Shown: in pieces, positions 35,006-43,254 of the stretch
Numbering within the stretch: position 1 is the stretch's first letter
Layout of the letters: the number at the start of each line of letters is the position of its first letter
Source: Gorillibacterium massiliense
GTDB taxonomy: Bacteria > Bacillota > Bacilli > Paenibacillales > NBRC-103111
Assembly: GCF_000455485.1 (NCBI RefSeq)
Contig: NZ_CBQR020000146.1
Location: 62,001-126,000 of the forward strand
Length of the DNA: 64,000 bases
Direction of reading: 5' to 3'
Made by a program: the position numbers and the translations under genes
The notes under the pieces: model-generated
The model's input: the letters and a program-made list of their open reading frames with translations, nothing else
Told to the model about the DNA's origin: nothing
Database searches by the model: none

Positions 35006-35770
35006 ATGGATCTATCGTTTGGTATGCTGGTGTTTGTTTTGGCGGGGGGATTTCTAGCTGCATTTGTTGATTCAGTCGTTGGGGGAGGGGGTCTGGTTTC
35101 CCTTCCGGTGCTGCTGAGCGCAGGCTTGCCGCCGCATATGGCACTGGGCACTAACAAGCTGGCCTCATCTATGTCTTCGTTGACAAGCACGTTGTCTTTT
35201 TTGAAATCGGGAAAAATCGACCTGAAGCTGGTTAGCCGGCTTTTTCCCTTTACTGTTGTGGGTGCGGCGGCGGGGACGATTATTTTGCAGCATGTGCCTT
35301 CCACTTTTCTCAAGCCGTTCGTCGCTGTCATGCTTTTTGCCGTTCTGCTGTACACCTTGCTGCGCAAGGGGTGGGGAGAGCTGAAAACCTATGAGAGCCT
35401 GACCCGGAGATCCGGTATTTACATGCTGCTTGCCGCGCTTTTTTTGGGAGCTTACGACGGATTTTTTGGTCCCGGAACCGGTTCGTTTTTAATCTTCGCT
35501 TTTCTCATGTTGGGCTTTGATTTCGTCACGGCTGCCGGCAATGCCAAGGTTTTGAATTTTGGCAGCAATATCACCAGTCTGATCGCCTTTATTTGCTTTG
35601 GTTCCGTCAATTACAGCGTCGGCCTTCTGATGGGAATAGCGATGATAGCAGGTTCGCTCATCGGCTCGCAAGTGGCAATCCGCAAGGGTCATCGCTATGT
35701 GAAGCCGTTGTTCATCGCGATGAGCGGACTTCTAGTGGCTAAGCAGCTTTGGGATATGCTGTCCAACTGA
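35006..35770 (+). CDS. TSUP (TauE/SafE) family membrane transporter
   Basis: 254 residues with about eight membrane helices in two repeated halves, each with a Gly-rich opening (GFLAAFVDSVVGGGGLVSLP and GAYDGFFGPGTGSFLIF), which is typical of the TSUP family. Members export or import sulfite, sulfonates or organic acids; the substrate is not apparent here. A GGGGAT site precedes the ATG. No sulfur genes adjoin it. Confidence 0.85.
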   Translation: MDLSFGMLVFVLAGGFLAAFVDSVVGGGGLVSLPVLLSAGLPPHMALGTNKLASSMSSLTSTLSFLKSGKIDLKLVSRLFPFTVVGAAAGTIILQHVPSTFLKPFVAVMLFAVLLYTLLRKGWGELKTYESLTRRSGIYMLLAALFLGAYDGFFGPGTGSFLIFAFLMLGFDFVTAAGNAKVLNFGSNITSLIAFICFGSVNYSVGLLMGIAMIAGSLIGSQVAIRKGHRYVKPLFIAMSGLLVAKQLWDMLSN

Positions 35771-35875
35771 TCAGATATGGAATTTTTGGAATTCATCTGG
35801 TGTTAGACTTGTTTTTGCCTGTTCGTTGGGTAAAATGAAGGGGATTCATTCCATAAATGAAAGGGGAAGATTAGT

Positions 35876-36562
35876 TTGGAAATCACGTTTCATGGCCATT
35901 CTGCCGTTCAAATTACCGACGGCCCGAATTCCATCATTATCGATCCTTTTCTTGTGGCGAATCCGCAGATTGCGGCAGCTCCGGAAACCATCAAGGTGCA
36001 GTATATCTTGCTGACTCACGGACATTCAGATCATATCGGCAGCGCTGCGGATATTGCTAAGGCAAACGATGCCACGATTGTCGCGATGGTCGAGCTTGCA
36101 GCTTACATAGGAGCGGGCGGAGCCAAAACGGTAGGGATGAACATGGGCGGCACATACCGCACGGATTTTGCCAGTTTCAAGATGATTCAGGCATGGCACA
36201 GCTCTAGCGTAACGGGAGCGGACGGACGTTCTCTGTATCTGGGAAATCCCGCCGGCTTCATCATTGAAATGGGCGGAAGAACTATTTTGCACTGCGGGGA
36301 TACGGCTCTGTTCGGCGATATGAAAATGATAGGCGAGCGGCATAATATCGACATTGCCTTCATTCCCATCGGCGACCTCTTCACCATGGGTCCTGATGAT
36401 GCAGTTCAGGCTGCGGAGTGGCTGCAGCCCAGTTTGGTCATTCCGATGCACTATAATACCTTCCCGCCTATTCGCCAAGACGGCGACGAGTTCGTCCGAA
36501 AGCTGGCGGAACGGGATATCGAAGGCAAGGTCCTGAAACCAGGAGAAACCTTCGTTTTTTAA
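35876..36562 (+). CDS. UPF0173-type metal-dependent hydrolase
   Basis: 228 residues, metallo-beta-lactamase fold. The metal motif is THGHSDH near 45, with GDTALFGDMKM and PMHYNTFP further on, all characteristic of the UPF0173 (YtkL-like) group. Cytoplasmic; substrate unknown. The TTG start has AAGGGGAAG 6 bases upstream and no in-frame ATG nearby fits. Confidence 0.87.
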   Translation: MEITFHGHSAVQITDGPNSIIIDPFLVANPQIAAAPETIKVQYILLTHGHSDHIGSAADIAKANDATIVAMVELAAYIGAGGAKTVGMNMGGTYRTDFASFKMIQAWHSSSVTGADGRSLYLGNPAGFIIEMGGRTILHCGDTALFGDMKMIGERHNIDIAFIPIGDLFTMGPDDAVQAAEWLQPSLVIPMHYNTFPPIRQDGDEFVRKLAERDIEGKVLKPGETFVF

Positions 36563-36580
36563 AGTCGCATTCCAATAAAA

Positions 36581-36627
36581 GCCCCAAACAAGCCGGAACC
36601 TGGCAGGTCCGCTTGTTTGGGGCTTTC
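36581..36627 (+). terminator. Terminator after the UPF0173 gene
   Basis: 13-bp perfect stem (36581-36593 with 36611-36623), T run after it. Strong enough to isolate lepB. Confidence 0.85.
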
Positions 36628-36656
36628 CGTTGTTTTCGTCATGGCCGTATCCTGGT

Positions 36657-36682
36657 GATTGATTCCGGGAAAAATGGGGTAT
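36657..36682 (+). promoter_or_regulatory. SigB-like promoter before lepB
   Basis: GATTGA (36657-36662), 14-bp spacer, GGGTAT (36677-36682). The -10 equals the Bacillus SigB consensus; the -35 has changes. Confidence 0.4.
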
Positions 36683-36737
36683 TTTCATCTTGTGAGCACC
36701 AGCCTGTCTCTTGATTCCAATAAGGAGTTGACCGGAC

Positions 36738-37295
36738 ATGACGACGACAAAGATATGGCTTAGGTCGCTGCTTCCCAGTTTTTTGATCTCCGCTTTGACG
36801 GCTATTTTGATCAAAAGCTATGTTGCGGAAGGCGTGGTGGTACCATCGGGGTCCATGCTCCCCACTATTCAGCTGAATGATCGCTTTTTGATCGAAAAAA
36901 TGGTGCCGATCACCCATTTCAATTTCGGCGACATCGTCGTCTTTTATCCGCCTATCGAAGATAAAACCCACGAGCGGTTCATTAAGCGGCTCATCGGCTT
37001 ACCGGGTGACCTTATTGAGATCAAGGACGGCTATCTTTATCGCAACGGGGAAAAGGTGGATGAACCCTACATTAAGGAAAAGATGGACTATACTTTCGGT
37101 CCGGTATCGGTTCCGGAGAATCATTACCTGTTTCTCGGGGATAACCGCAATGTCAGTCTGGACTCTCATATGTGGGATACGCCCTTTGTCAGCCGGGACA
37201 AGCTGGTGGGCAAGGTGGTTTGCCGCTTTTATCCTCTGGATGAGTTCAGCACGATGAAGGTGACAGCGACGGAGACGGCGGATTCCCATGACTAA
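36738..37295 (+). CDS. lepB: Type I signal peptidase
   Basis: 185 residues. One N-terminal membrane helix, catalytic serine in PSGSMLPT near 36, catalytic lysine in RFIKRLIGLPGD near 79, and GDNRNVSLDS near 135. Short Bacillus SipS-like form. AAGGAG precedes the ATG. Removes signal peptides from exported proteins; Paenibacilli usually carry several paralogues, so this may not be the only one. Confidence 0.93.
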   Translation: MTTTKIWLRSLLPSFLISALTAILIKSYVAEGVVVPSGSMLPTIQLNDRFLIEKMVPITHFNFGDIVVFYPPIEDKTHERFIKRLIGLPGDLIEIKDGYLYRNGEKVDEPYIKEKMDYTFGPVSVPENHYLFLGDNRNVSLDSHMWDTPFVSRDKLVGKVVCRFYPLDEFSTMKVTATETADSHD

Positions 37296-37339
37296 AGCGG
37301 CAGGTCTTTTAATGAAAGGCGGCGAAACGGATCAGCCGC

Positions 37340-37364
37340 GATTAGATCACGGAAGATCGGGTAA
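37340..37364 (+). promoter_or_regulatory. SigB-like promoter before the gene at 37421
   Basis: GATTAG (37340-37345), 13-bp spacer, GGGTAA (37359-37364). Weak -35, good -10. Confidence 0.35.
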
Positions 37365-37420
37365 ACCTATGTAGAGAGTCCGAGTTCTTCTCTTTCACAC
37401 CATTTAAAGGAGTGATGGAC

Positions 37421-37879
37421 ATGACCCGCAACTTACAAGCTTATTTTCCTACGGAAAGCGATGCGGCCGACGCACGGGTAAGGCTTCAGGCTAACGGCGC
37501 CAGCGATATTGAAATGTCTGATTTAAATGAGGGCGTTCCTCGTGAGGTCCCTCTGATCGCGCCTTATTCGTTTGGCGCTATGAACGGCTCTGCCGCTTAC
37601 GGGACAGGAATACCTGCAGCTCCTGCTTCGGTGTTAACGATGGGAGAGGGAGGCGCTGCTGGCCACGTCATCGAAGAAGATCAACTCGACCGGAATACTC
37701 CGAGAGATCGTCGGCCCATATTCGGAGTCGGCCCATATTCCCTTGATCTTTTCGATGGGGACCGGGACGGCTTGAACCATGTGCTCGCCGCCAAGGTGCC
37801 GGATGACCGCTACGAGGAGATCGTCGACTATATCCGGGCCAATAAAGGATATGTGACTTATACGGATGAGGAAGATTAA
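37421..37879 (+). CDS. Conserved-looking hypothetical protein
   Basis: 152 residues, acidic, no signal peptide or membrane helix. The N-terminal third (LQAYFPTESDAADARVRLQANGA) and the C-terminal DDRYEEIVDYIRANKGYV resemble the two ends of small alpha/beta domains found in general-stress proteins that modulate membranes (GsiB/YflT-like is a guess). A middle Gly/Ala/Pro-rich linker separates them. AAAGGAG is 8 bases before the ATG at 37421; earlier starts are too close. Function unknown. Confidence 0.7.
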   Translation: MTRNLQAYFPTESDAADARVRLQANGASDIEMSDLNEGVPREVPLIAPYSFGAMNGSAAYGTGIPAAPASVLTMGEGGAAGHVIEEDQLDRNTPRDRRPIFGVGPYSLDLFDGDRDGLNHVLAAKVPDDRYEEIVDYIRANKGYVTYTDEED

Positions 37880-37896
37880 ATGTCTCCATCAGAAAC

Positions 37897-37937
37897 AGAC
37901 CCGCTTTCCTCTTAAGGGAAAAACGGGTCTGGTTTTC
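37897..37937. terminator. Bidirectional terminator
   Basis: Stem AGACCCG/CGGGTCT with inner TTTCC/GGGAAA pairing, T-rich exit on the plus strand; lies between convergent genes. Confidence 0.7.
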
Positions 37938-37981
37938 TTAGGTTTTCTTTTTCGCCGTATTCTGCTGTTCATGAACCGGAA

Positions 37982-38200
37982 CTAACGAGCGCCGATGCGG
38001 TCGTCGTCGGACACCTTGCCGTAAAGCGCAAAGGCGTAAATCGCAGCCAGACCGACGATCACAAAAACAACCCGCGCAAATGCGCTGTTCATTCCCCCGG
38101 TCAATCCACCAATCAGATCCCACTCGAACAGACCAACCAAAAGCCAGTTCAAGCCGCCGATGATAAGCAGTGTAAGAGCCAGTATATTCATGGCTTTCAT
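37982..38200 (-). CDS. DUF378 family small membrane protein
   Basis: 72 residues with two membrane helices. NILALTLLIIGGLNWLLVGL and the central FARVVFVIVGLAAIYA are hallmarks of DUF378. The function of the family is not known. GGGAGGAGGG precedes the start. A SigB-like promoter at 38270-38296 suggests stress induction. Confidence 0.85.
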   Translation of the reverse strand: MKAMNILALTLLIIGGLNWLLVGLFEWDLIGGLTGGMNSAFARVVFVIVGLAAIYAFALYGKVSDDDRIGAR

Positions 38201-38269
38201 TTTTCACCCTCCTCCCGTACATAAGGTGCGGTCCTAGGGCTAGTATGGGTTCGTTCCTTTCCTTTATGC

Positions 38270-38296
38270 AAACCCCTGCAAAAAGCCATTTGAAAC
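38270..38296 (-). promoter_or_regulatory. SigB-like promoter before the DUF378 gene
   Basis: On the minus strand GTTTCA (38296-38291), 15-bp spacer, GGGTTT (38275-38270). Confidence 0.45.
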
Positions 38297-38313
38297 AAAA
38301 GCCGAGGCACGGC

Positions 38314-38652
38314 TCAGCTGCGAATGGTAACTTGAGTTCCTATGGGCACGAGATTGGCCAGTTCCAGCACATCGTGATTGTGCATGCGAATGCATCCTTT
38401 TGAAACAAGCTTGCCTATGGAAGATTCATCATTTGTTCCGTGAATTCCGTAGTGTGGCTTGGATAGTCCCATCCAGTAGTCTCCAAATGGGCCACCCGGG
38501 TATGGTTGTTTGTTGATAATATGGAATTCCCCTCGTGGGGTTTCCGTTGCGATACGGCCAATTCCGACGGGAAAGGTACGAATGACTCTGTCGCCCTGTA
38601 ACAGATGAAGCTTTCGATCCGACAGGTCGATAATGATGCGGTAGGGAGGCAT
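38314..38652 (-). CDS. L,D-transpeptidase (YkuD domain)
   Basis: 112 residues, essentially a bare catalytic domain. The active-site block is [20 protein letters not shown], with His and Cys both present. No signal peptide or LysM domain is encoded from the ATG at 38652, which has AAAGGGGA upstream; an in-frame extension to 38730 adds a hydrophobic stretch ([10 protein letters not shown]) but has no SD. Such enzymes make 3-3 crosslinks in peptidoglycan; without a signal, export is unexplained, or the extended start is real. Confidence 0.85.
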   Translation of the reverse strand: MPPYRIIIDLSDRKLHLLQGDRVIRTFPVGIGRIATETPRGEFHIINKQPYPGGPFGDYWMGLSKPHYGIHGTNDESSIGKLVSKGCIRMHNHDVLELANLVPIGTQVTIRS

Positions 38653-38835
38653 TTGAAATCCCCTTTCAACGCAAAATAAAAGCCAAATTGATATTACTAT
38701 ATGTTCTGTGGACGACTGAAGTGTTATCATGAGGGGGGCTAAAAAAGAAAACGCTCTATTTTGATACTTTTTGGCTGGAGCTGCGTATGTAATGGTGAAA
38801 CACGTTGTAATATGGAATGAGGCGGTGATACGCGT

Positions 38836-39261
38836 ATGTGGGTCATATGGCTCATTATTGGGGTGACTCTGCTAATCGTGGAGATGTTCACTCTAACGTT
38901 TTATCTGCTTTGGCTTGGCATAGGTGCGTTGGTCGCGTTGGTGCTTGCGTTCATTCTTCCAGACGCCTACGCTTTGCAGATTGTTGCGGGCTGCATTGTC
39001 GCTATCGTCTTGACGATCTGGACGAAGCCGTTGACGCGGCGGCTCCGGCACAGCAGAGGGTTCCGCGACGTCATTGACGAATTAGTGGGCAAGGAAGGCG
39101 TCGTTGTAGAGTCCATTGGCGCGGAAGGAACCGGAATCGTTAAGGTTGGCAACGAATCCTGGAGCGCGCGCTCCGAAAGTCCGGTTGACCGAGGAGAGAA
39201 AGTCATTGTGCTCAGCAGAACCAGCACAACGTTGGAAGTCCAAAAATGGGGAGGAATTTAA
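38836..39261 (+). CDS. NfeD family membrane protein (short form)
   Basis: 141 residues: three membrane helices in the first 62 residues, then a C-terminal OB-fold domain ([20 protein letters not shown]). Short NfeD proteins pair with SPFH/stomatin proteins, and here the SPFH gene starts at the base after the stop codon. AGGCGGTG precedes the ATG. Together they are thought to organise membrane microdomains. Confidence 0.88.
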   Translation: MWVIWLIIGVTLLIVEMFTLTFYLLWLGIGALVALVLAFILPDAYALQIVAGCIVAIVLTIWTKPLTRRLRHSRGFRDVIDELVGKEGVVVESIGAEGTGIVKVGNESWSARSESPVDRGEKVIVLSRTSTTLEVQKWGGI

Positions 39262-40245
39262 TTGAACAACGCGCTTATTTTCAGTGTGGTTATCCTTGTT
39301 CTTGTTATCATTATCGTAGCATTAACGATCAAGATTGTCCCGCAGCAAAGAGTCGGCGTTGTGGAACGTCTCGGTAAATTCAACCGGCTCTTGACACCAG
39401 GTCTGAACATTCTGATCCCGCTCGTTGAACAGGTTCGCACTTATCATGATCTGCGGATTCAGCAGTCGAACGTTCCGCCACAAACCGTTATTACCAAGGA
39501 TAACGTGCAAGTGCAGATCGATATGATCATCTTCTATCAAGTGGTTGGCCCCGAGCAAGCGACCTACGGCATTTCCGATTACGTTTACGGCGTACGGAAT
39601 ATTACAACCGCTACGATGCGGCAAATTATCGGCAAGCTGGAGCTGGATGAAACCCTCTCCGGCCGGGAAAAGATTTCGACGGAAATTCGCTTGGCGCTGG
39701 ATGAAGCGACGGAAAAATGGGGCGTGCGCATCGAGCGGGTCGAAGTCATCGACATCAAACCGCCTTCAGACATTCAAGATGCGATGGATAAGCAAATGAA
39801 AGCTGAACGCAGTAAGCGGGCGATCATCCTCGAGGCAGAAGCCGCGAAGCAGGATATGATTCTCCGCTCCGAAGGGGATAAGCAAAGTAAAATTCTCCGG
39901 GCGGAAGGCGAGAGAGAAGCCCGCATCCGTCAAGCGGAAGGTTTCAAGGAAGCTCAGGAGTTGGAGGCTATCGGTCAAGCGAGGGCGATCCAATCCGTTG
40001 CGGAAGCCGAAAAGAGCCGGATTGAGCTGCTCAAATCTGCAGGTCTGGACGAAAACGTGTTAGCTTACAAATCCTTTGAATCGTTGATCGAGATGTCCAA
40101 AGGCACGGCTAACAAAGTCTTTATCCCTACAGGCGCAGTAAATGCTTTAGGCAGCTTAGGCGCCATCAGCGAAGTCTTCAAGGATAAGAAAGATGTTGTT
40201 GCCGACCCCTCCAAAGCCCGCAGCAAATTCAATCCGGAGGCTTAA
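39262..40245 (+). CDS. SPFH/stomatin-like membrane protein (QmcA-like)
   Basis: 327 residues from a TTG directly after the nfeD stop, SD GGAGGA. One N-terminal helix, an SPFH domain (IVPQQRVGVVERLGKF onward), a charged coiled coil (about 170-250) with repeated EAE/GE(R/G) segments, and a short C-terminal tail ending at RSKFNPEA. Forms oligomeric cages or rafts at the membrane. Translationally coupled to NfeD. Confidence 0.92.
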   Translation: MNNALIFSVVILVLVIIIVALTIKIVPQQRVGVVERLGKFNRLLTPGLNILIPLVEQVRTYHDLRIQQSNVPPQTVITKDNVQVQIDMIIFYQVVGPEQATYGISDYVYGVRNITTATMRQIIGKLELDETLSGREKISTEIRLALDEATEKWGVRIERVEVIDIKPPSDIQDAMDKQMKAERSKRAIILEAEAAKQDMILRSEGDKQSKILRAEGEREARIRQAEGFKEAQELEAIGQARAIQSVAEAEKSRIELLKSAGLDENVLAYKSFESLIEMSKGTANKVFIPTGAVNALGSLGAISEVFKDKKDVVADPSKARSKFNPEA

Positions 40246-40261
40246 CCTCCTCCCAACTAAT

Positions 40262-40301
40262 AAAAACGGTCCAATCCCGATTCGGGATGGACCGTTTTTT
40301 T
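40262..40301 (+). terminator. Terminator after the SPFH gene (copy 1 of a repeated terminator)
   Basis: Outer arms AAAACGGTCC/GGACCGTTTT with inner ATCCCG/CGGGAT, then T residues. The outer arms recur at 41962-42002. Confidence 0.85.
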
Positions 40302-40349
40302 GCATAGCGTGCACGGAGGCACGCATCTTCTAACCAGTGAAAAAAGCAC

Positions 40350-40402
40350 TTGATTATCTAACAGTTGTTAGATATATTGTACTTATCTAACGATCGTTAG
40401 GC
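40350..40402 (+). promoter_or_regulatory. tetR promoter with two palindromic operators
   Basis: -35 TTGATT (40350-40355), 17-bp spacer, -10 TATATT (40373-40378). Operator 1 (ATCTAACA-GT-TGTTAGAT, 40356-40373) fills the spacer exactly; operator 2 (CTAACGATCGTTAG, 40387-40400) covers the predicted start site. Both share CTAAC/GTTAG, so the TetR protein should repress its own promoter. Confidence 0.8.
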
Positions 40403-40419
40403 TAGCGTAGGAGGTAATT

Positions 40420-41049
40420 ATGAACGGTATTGAACAGAGTACAAAGGAAAAAATTCTTGTCGCGGCGCTGGATATGTTTTCTGTGGATGGATATACGGCT
40501 GTTTCTATCAGAGATATCGGTAAAGCAGTTGGTATAAAGGAAAGCTCCATCTATTATCACTTCAGGAACAAGGAAGATATTTTCCAAACCCTATTGGATC
40601 AGGCGGAACAATTGGCGCAGATAAGGAAGGATAGCTTTAACAATGAGTTATATGTCGTTTCAAAGATTGTCTGTGAAAAATTTATTAATGCTGGAATTGC
40701 ATATATAGAAGGCTACTTGCTAGAAGCAAAGATTCATAAATTGATTCGTATGCTTTTAATTGAAAAGCAAAGAAACGAGAATGCCGCAATCATTTATCAT
40801 AAGCTTCTCTTTGTCGCCCCACTTGAACATCATAAAAATGTCTTCACCTTTATGATCGATAAAGGGTATATCCATGAAGACCATCCTGATTTTTTGGCGG
40901 CAGAATATCAATCCATCATTTTATATGTGTTTCAAAAGTACTTTTCCGGCCCGGGTGCTGTCGCAGATGATGCAAAATCAGCGGCTAAGAAAGAACTGAC
41001 TCTTATGTTAAAGCGATTTTTCACCCATTATTTTTGCATGGAGGCATAG
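40420..41049 (+). CDS. TetR family transcriptional regulator
   Basis: 209 residues. The N-terminal helix-turn-helix is typical: KILVAALDMFSVDGYTAVS, IRDIGKAVGIKESSIYYHF, KEDIF. The ligand domain is not informative. GGAGG stands before the ATG. AT-rich codon use differs from its neighbours. It overlaps the hydrolase gene by one base and probably represses both through the operators in front. Confidence 0.9.
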   Translation: MNGIEQSTKEKILVAALDMFSVDGYTAVSIRDIGKAVGIKESSIYYHFRNKEDIFQTLLDQAEQLAQIRKDSFNNELYVVSKIVCEKFINAGIAYIEGYLLEAKIHKLIRMLLIEKQRNENAAIIYHKLLFVAPLEHHKNVFTFMIDKGYIHEDHPDFLAAEYQSIILYVFQKYFSGPGAVADDAKSAAKKELTLMLKRFFTHYFCMEA

Positions 41050-41945
41050 TGATCTTGAAAATATATAGAACTCAAAAGGCCAAAAAAAATATCTTGTCGA
41101 CCTATGATCGTTTACTTGATGAATGGGGTGTCGATATAACCCAGATCGATATCATGACGCGTTACGGCAGCACACATGTTAATGTGTTTGGCGAAAGCGA
41201 TGCACCTCCCATCCTGCTTTTTCACGGTGTCGGTGATGACTCTGCATTGATGTGGATATGCAATGCCGCTGCGCTTGCTCCGCACTTCCGGCTTTATGCA
41301 GTGGATACTCTTGGAGGACCCGGGAAAAGCGTAGTCGATAACAGCTATAACAAAGAATTTGATGATGCTGTCTGGATAGATGATATACTGGACGGCTTAA
41401 GACTCAAGGATGTGAATATTGCCGGTGTTTCACACGGAGGATATCTGGCACAGTACTACGCCCTTGTCCGGCCGGAACGCGTTAATAAGGTGGTCTGTAT
41501 GGCGTCAAGTGTGCCTGCGGGGGTAACCGGGAGTCCAATGAAAACTATGATCAAGATATTTTTTCCGGAAGCCTTATTTCCAACAAAACAGAACATAAAG
41601 AAACTGCTGATGAAGCTTACCGGAAAAAACAGCGCCGTCTTCACAGAGAACCCGCTGATCCTTGAGCATTTTAGCTATTTATTGCGCGGTTACAATAACA
41701 TGGCGATGCGGTACCACAAGGTTATCGGTTTTTCGGATGAGCAAATCGAAAGCATACGAAGCAAAGTCCTTTATTTAGTGGGGGAGGTAGATCCTTTTTC
41801 CGTTATGGGTGGGAAAGCGGCATTGGAGAAATATGAAATGAATGCCCGCTTCTTTGCAGAAGTGGGACATGGTATCAACCACGAAATGGCAGATGAAATA
41901 AACCTTATACTTATTGAGTACTTTAGTGAGAAAATACATACTTGA
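41049..41945 (+). CDS. Alpha/beta hydrolase
   Basis: About 298 residues. Oxyanion block LLFHGVGDDS, nucleophile elbow GVSHGGYLAQ, acid in GEVDPFS and a C-terminal GHGINHE histidine. The start is a GTG overlapping the tetR stop, or a TTG at 41055; both sit behind GGAGG. Substrate unknown; being under TetR control suggests it acts on a small toxic or signalling molecule sensed by the repressor. Low GC like tetR. Confidence 0.87.
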   Translation: MILKIYRTQKAKKNILSTYDRLLDEWGVDITQIDIMTRYGSTHVNVFGESDAPPILLFHGVGDDSALMWICNAAALAPHFRLYAVDTLGGPGKSVVDNSYNKEFDDAVWIDDILDGLRLKDVNIAGVSHGGYLAQYYALVRPERVNKVVCMASSVPAGVTGSPMKTMIKIFFPEALFPTKQNIKKLLMKLTGKNSAVFTENPLILEHFSYLLRGYNNMAMRYHKVIGFSDEQIESIRSKVLYLVGEVDPFSVMGGKAALEKYEMNARFFAEVGHGINHEMADEINLILIEYFSEKIHT

Positions 41946-41961
41946 ATATCCGTGTCGTCTC

Positions 41962-42002
41962 AAAAAAACGGTCCAACCCCTCACAGGATTGGACCGTTTT
42001 TT
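41962..42002. terminator. Bidirectional terminator (copy 2 of the repeated terminator)
   Basis: Arms AAAAAACGGTCCAA and TTGGACCGTTTTTT (41962-41975 with 41989-42002) with a 13-base loop, T runs in both directions. It ends the hydrolase and overlaps the stop of udk. Confidence 0.85.
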
Positions 42003-42615
42003 ATAATTCCGATAGATATCGTTCAATGCGCGCCGTGATCAGCGAGATGCCGATTTCGTTCTCGCCGCCTTCGGGAATGATGATGTCGGCGTATTTTTTC
42101 GATGGTTCGATGAATGCTTCGTGCATCGGTTTGACGGAGTGAATATATTGGGCGTGAATGGACTCGAGAGACCGCCCTCGTTCGTTGATGTCGCGCAGAA
42201 TGCGGCGAAGCAGGCGAACATCCGGTTCGGTGTCGACGAATATTTTGATATCCAGCACTTCGCGCAGCTCCGGATCGGACAACACGTGAATACCTTCCAA
42301 TACCACGACAGGGCGGAACGGGACGCTGACCGTTTCCTGCGTGCGGGTGTGGGTGGTGAAGTCATAGACGGGAATGTGAATATCCGAACCGCTTCTGAGC
42401 TCACAGATACGCTCCAGCAGCAGGCTGTTGTCGAAGGAGTCGGGATGGTCGTAGTTGGTATGTTTGCGCTGTTCAAAGGTCAGATGCGATCCGTCCGCAT
42501 AAAAGTTATCCTGAGAAATAAAAGCGACATTGTCTGTGCCGAGCTGTTGAATGATGGAGCGGGCGACAGTCGTTTTGCCGGATCCGGTTCCCCCGGCAAT
42601 TCCGATAATAAGCAC
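42001..42615 (-). CDS. udk: Uridine kinase
   Basis: 204 residues. P-loop GIAGGTGSGKTT at residues 5-16, SQDNFYAD and DHPDSFD (nucleoside site), lid RRILRDINERGR. Phosphorylates uridine and cytidine for pyrimidine salvage. The GTG start has GGGAGG upstream. Stands alone on the minus strand. Confidence 0.93.
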   Translation of the reverse strand: MLIIGIAGGTGSGKTTVARSIIQQLGTDNVAFISQDNFYADGSHLTFEQRKHTNYDHPDSFDNSLLLERICELRSGSDIHIPVYDFTTHTRTQETVSVPFRPVVVLEGIHVLSDPELREVLDIKIFVDTEPDVRLLRRILRDINERGRSLESIHAQYIHSVKPMHEAFIEPSKKYADIIIPEGGENEIGISLITARIERYLSEL

Positions 42616-42758
42616 GTGAATCCTCCCAAAAGAAGTGCATGCAGGATGTTATCCCGTAGTCATCTTCCTAATTTATGTCCAAGCATGCCTAAAATTTTAA
42701 CATAGGAGGGGAAACAGACACAATAACCGATCCCACTGATACATAAAACTGGCAAAAT

Positions 42759-42787
42759 AAAAAGCCCGGACATCATGACCGGGCTTA
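42759..42787 (-). terminator. Terminator after the gene at 42851
   Basis: AAGCCCGG/CCGGGCTT stem with an 9-10 base loop and T run on the minus strand. Confidence 0.8.
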
Positions 42788-42850
42788 AGCTTCTCGATGC
42801 GAGGGGTGTTTGTTGACTTCCTTAATCTGTAAGCGGATAAGAAGCGATGG

Positions 42851-43033
42851 TTAAATGGGCACATCCATCTTGCTCATTTCAAGCTTCACCAGGTGGGTCA
42901 GTTCGTCCTCGTACCCTTTCGTAATTCTGTACTTGTGGACGAATTCGTTGACAAACCGGCGTGGATCCTTCGGTTGATAGATGCGGGCCAGCTCCAGCAG
43001 GCTTTGCTTGACTTCATCGGTTTTCTTACCCAT
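42851..43033 (-). CDS. Small hypothetical protein
   Basis: 60 residues, charged, helical, no signal or membrane segment. It has a good SD (GGAGGTAT) and a terminator of its own, so it is a real gene. Contains KKTDEVKQSLLELARIYQPK and HLVKLEMSKMD. No recognised family or function. Confidence 0.7.
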   Translation of the reverse strand: MGKKTDEVKQSLLELARIYQPKDPRRFVNEFVHKYRITKGYEDELTHLVKLEMSKMDVPI

Positions 43034-43208
43034 CGACAGATACCTCCCATGAACACGCGTATTGACCTTATTCTGTCAGCTCAACAAATGCGCACTTCCA
43101 AAAGATTGTGTCATTAGTAACAAATTAAACCGAAATCGCTTCAATCAAACTATAGGTTCATTTTAACACATAGCGGCGGGCAGATGTCCAATTCATTTTA
43201 TTTATGAA

Positions 43209-43246
43209 AAGAAAACAGAGGATCCGTCATGGTGTCCTCTGTTTGA
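43209..43246 (-). terminator. Terminator of the metNIQ operon
   Basis: 10-bp perfect stem AAACAGAGGA/TCCTCTGTTT (43213-43222 with 43235-43244), T-rich exit on the minus strand. Confidence 0.85.
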
Positions 43247-43254
43247 GATCGTGC

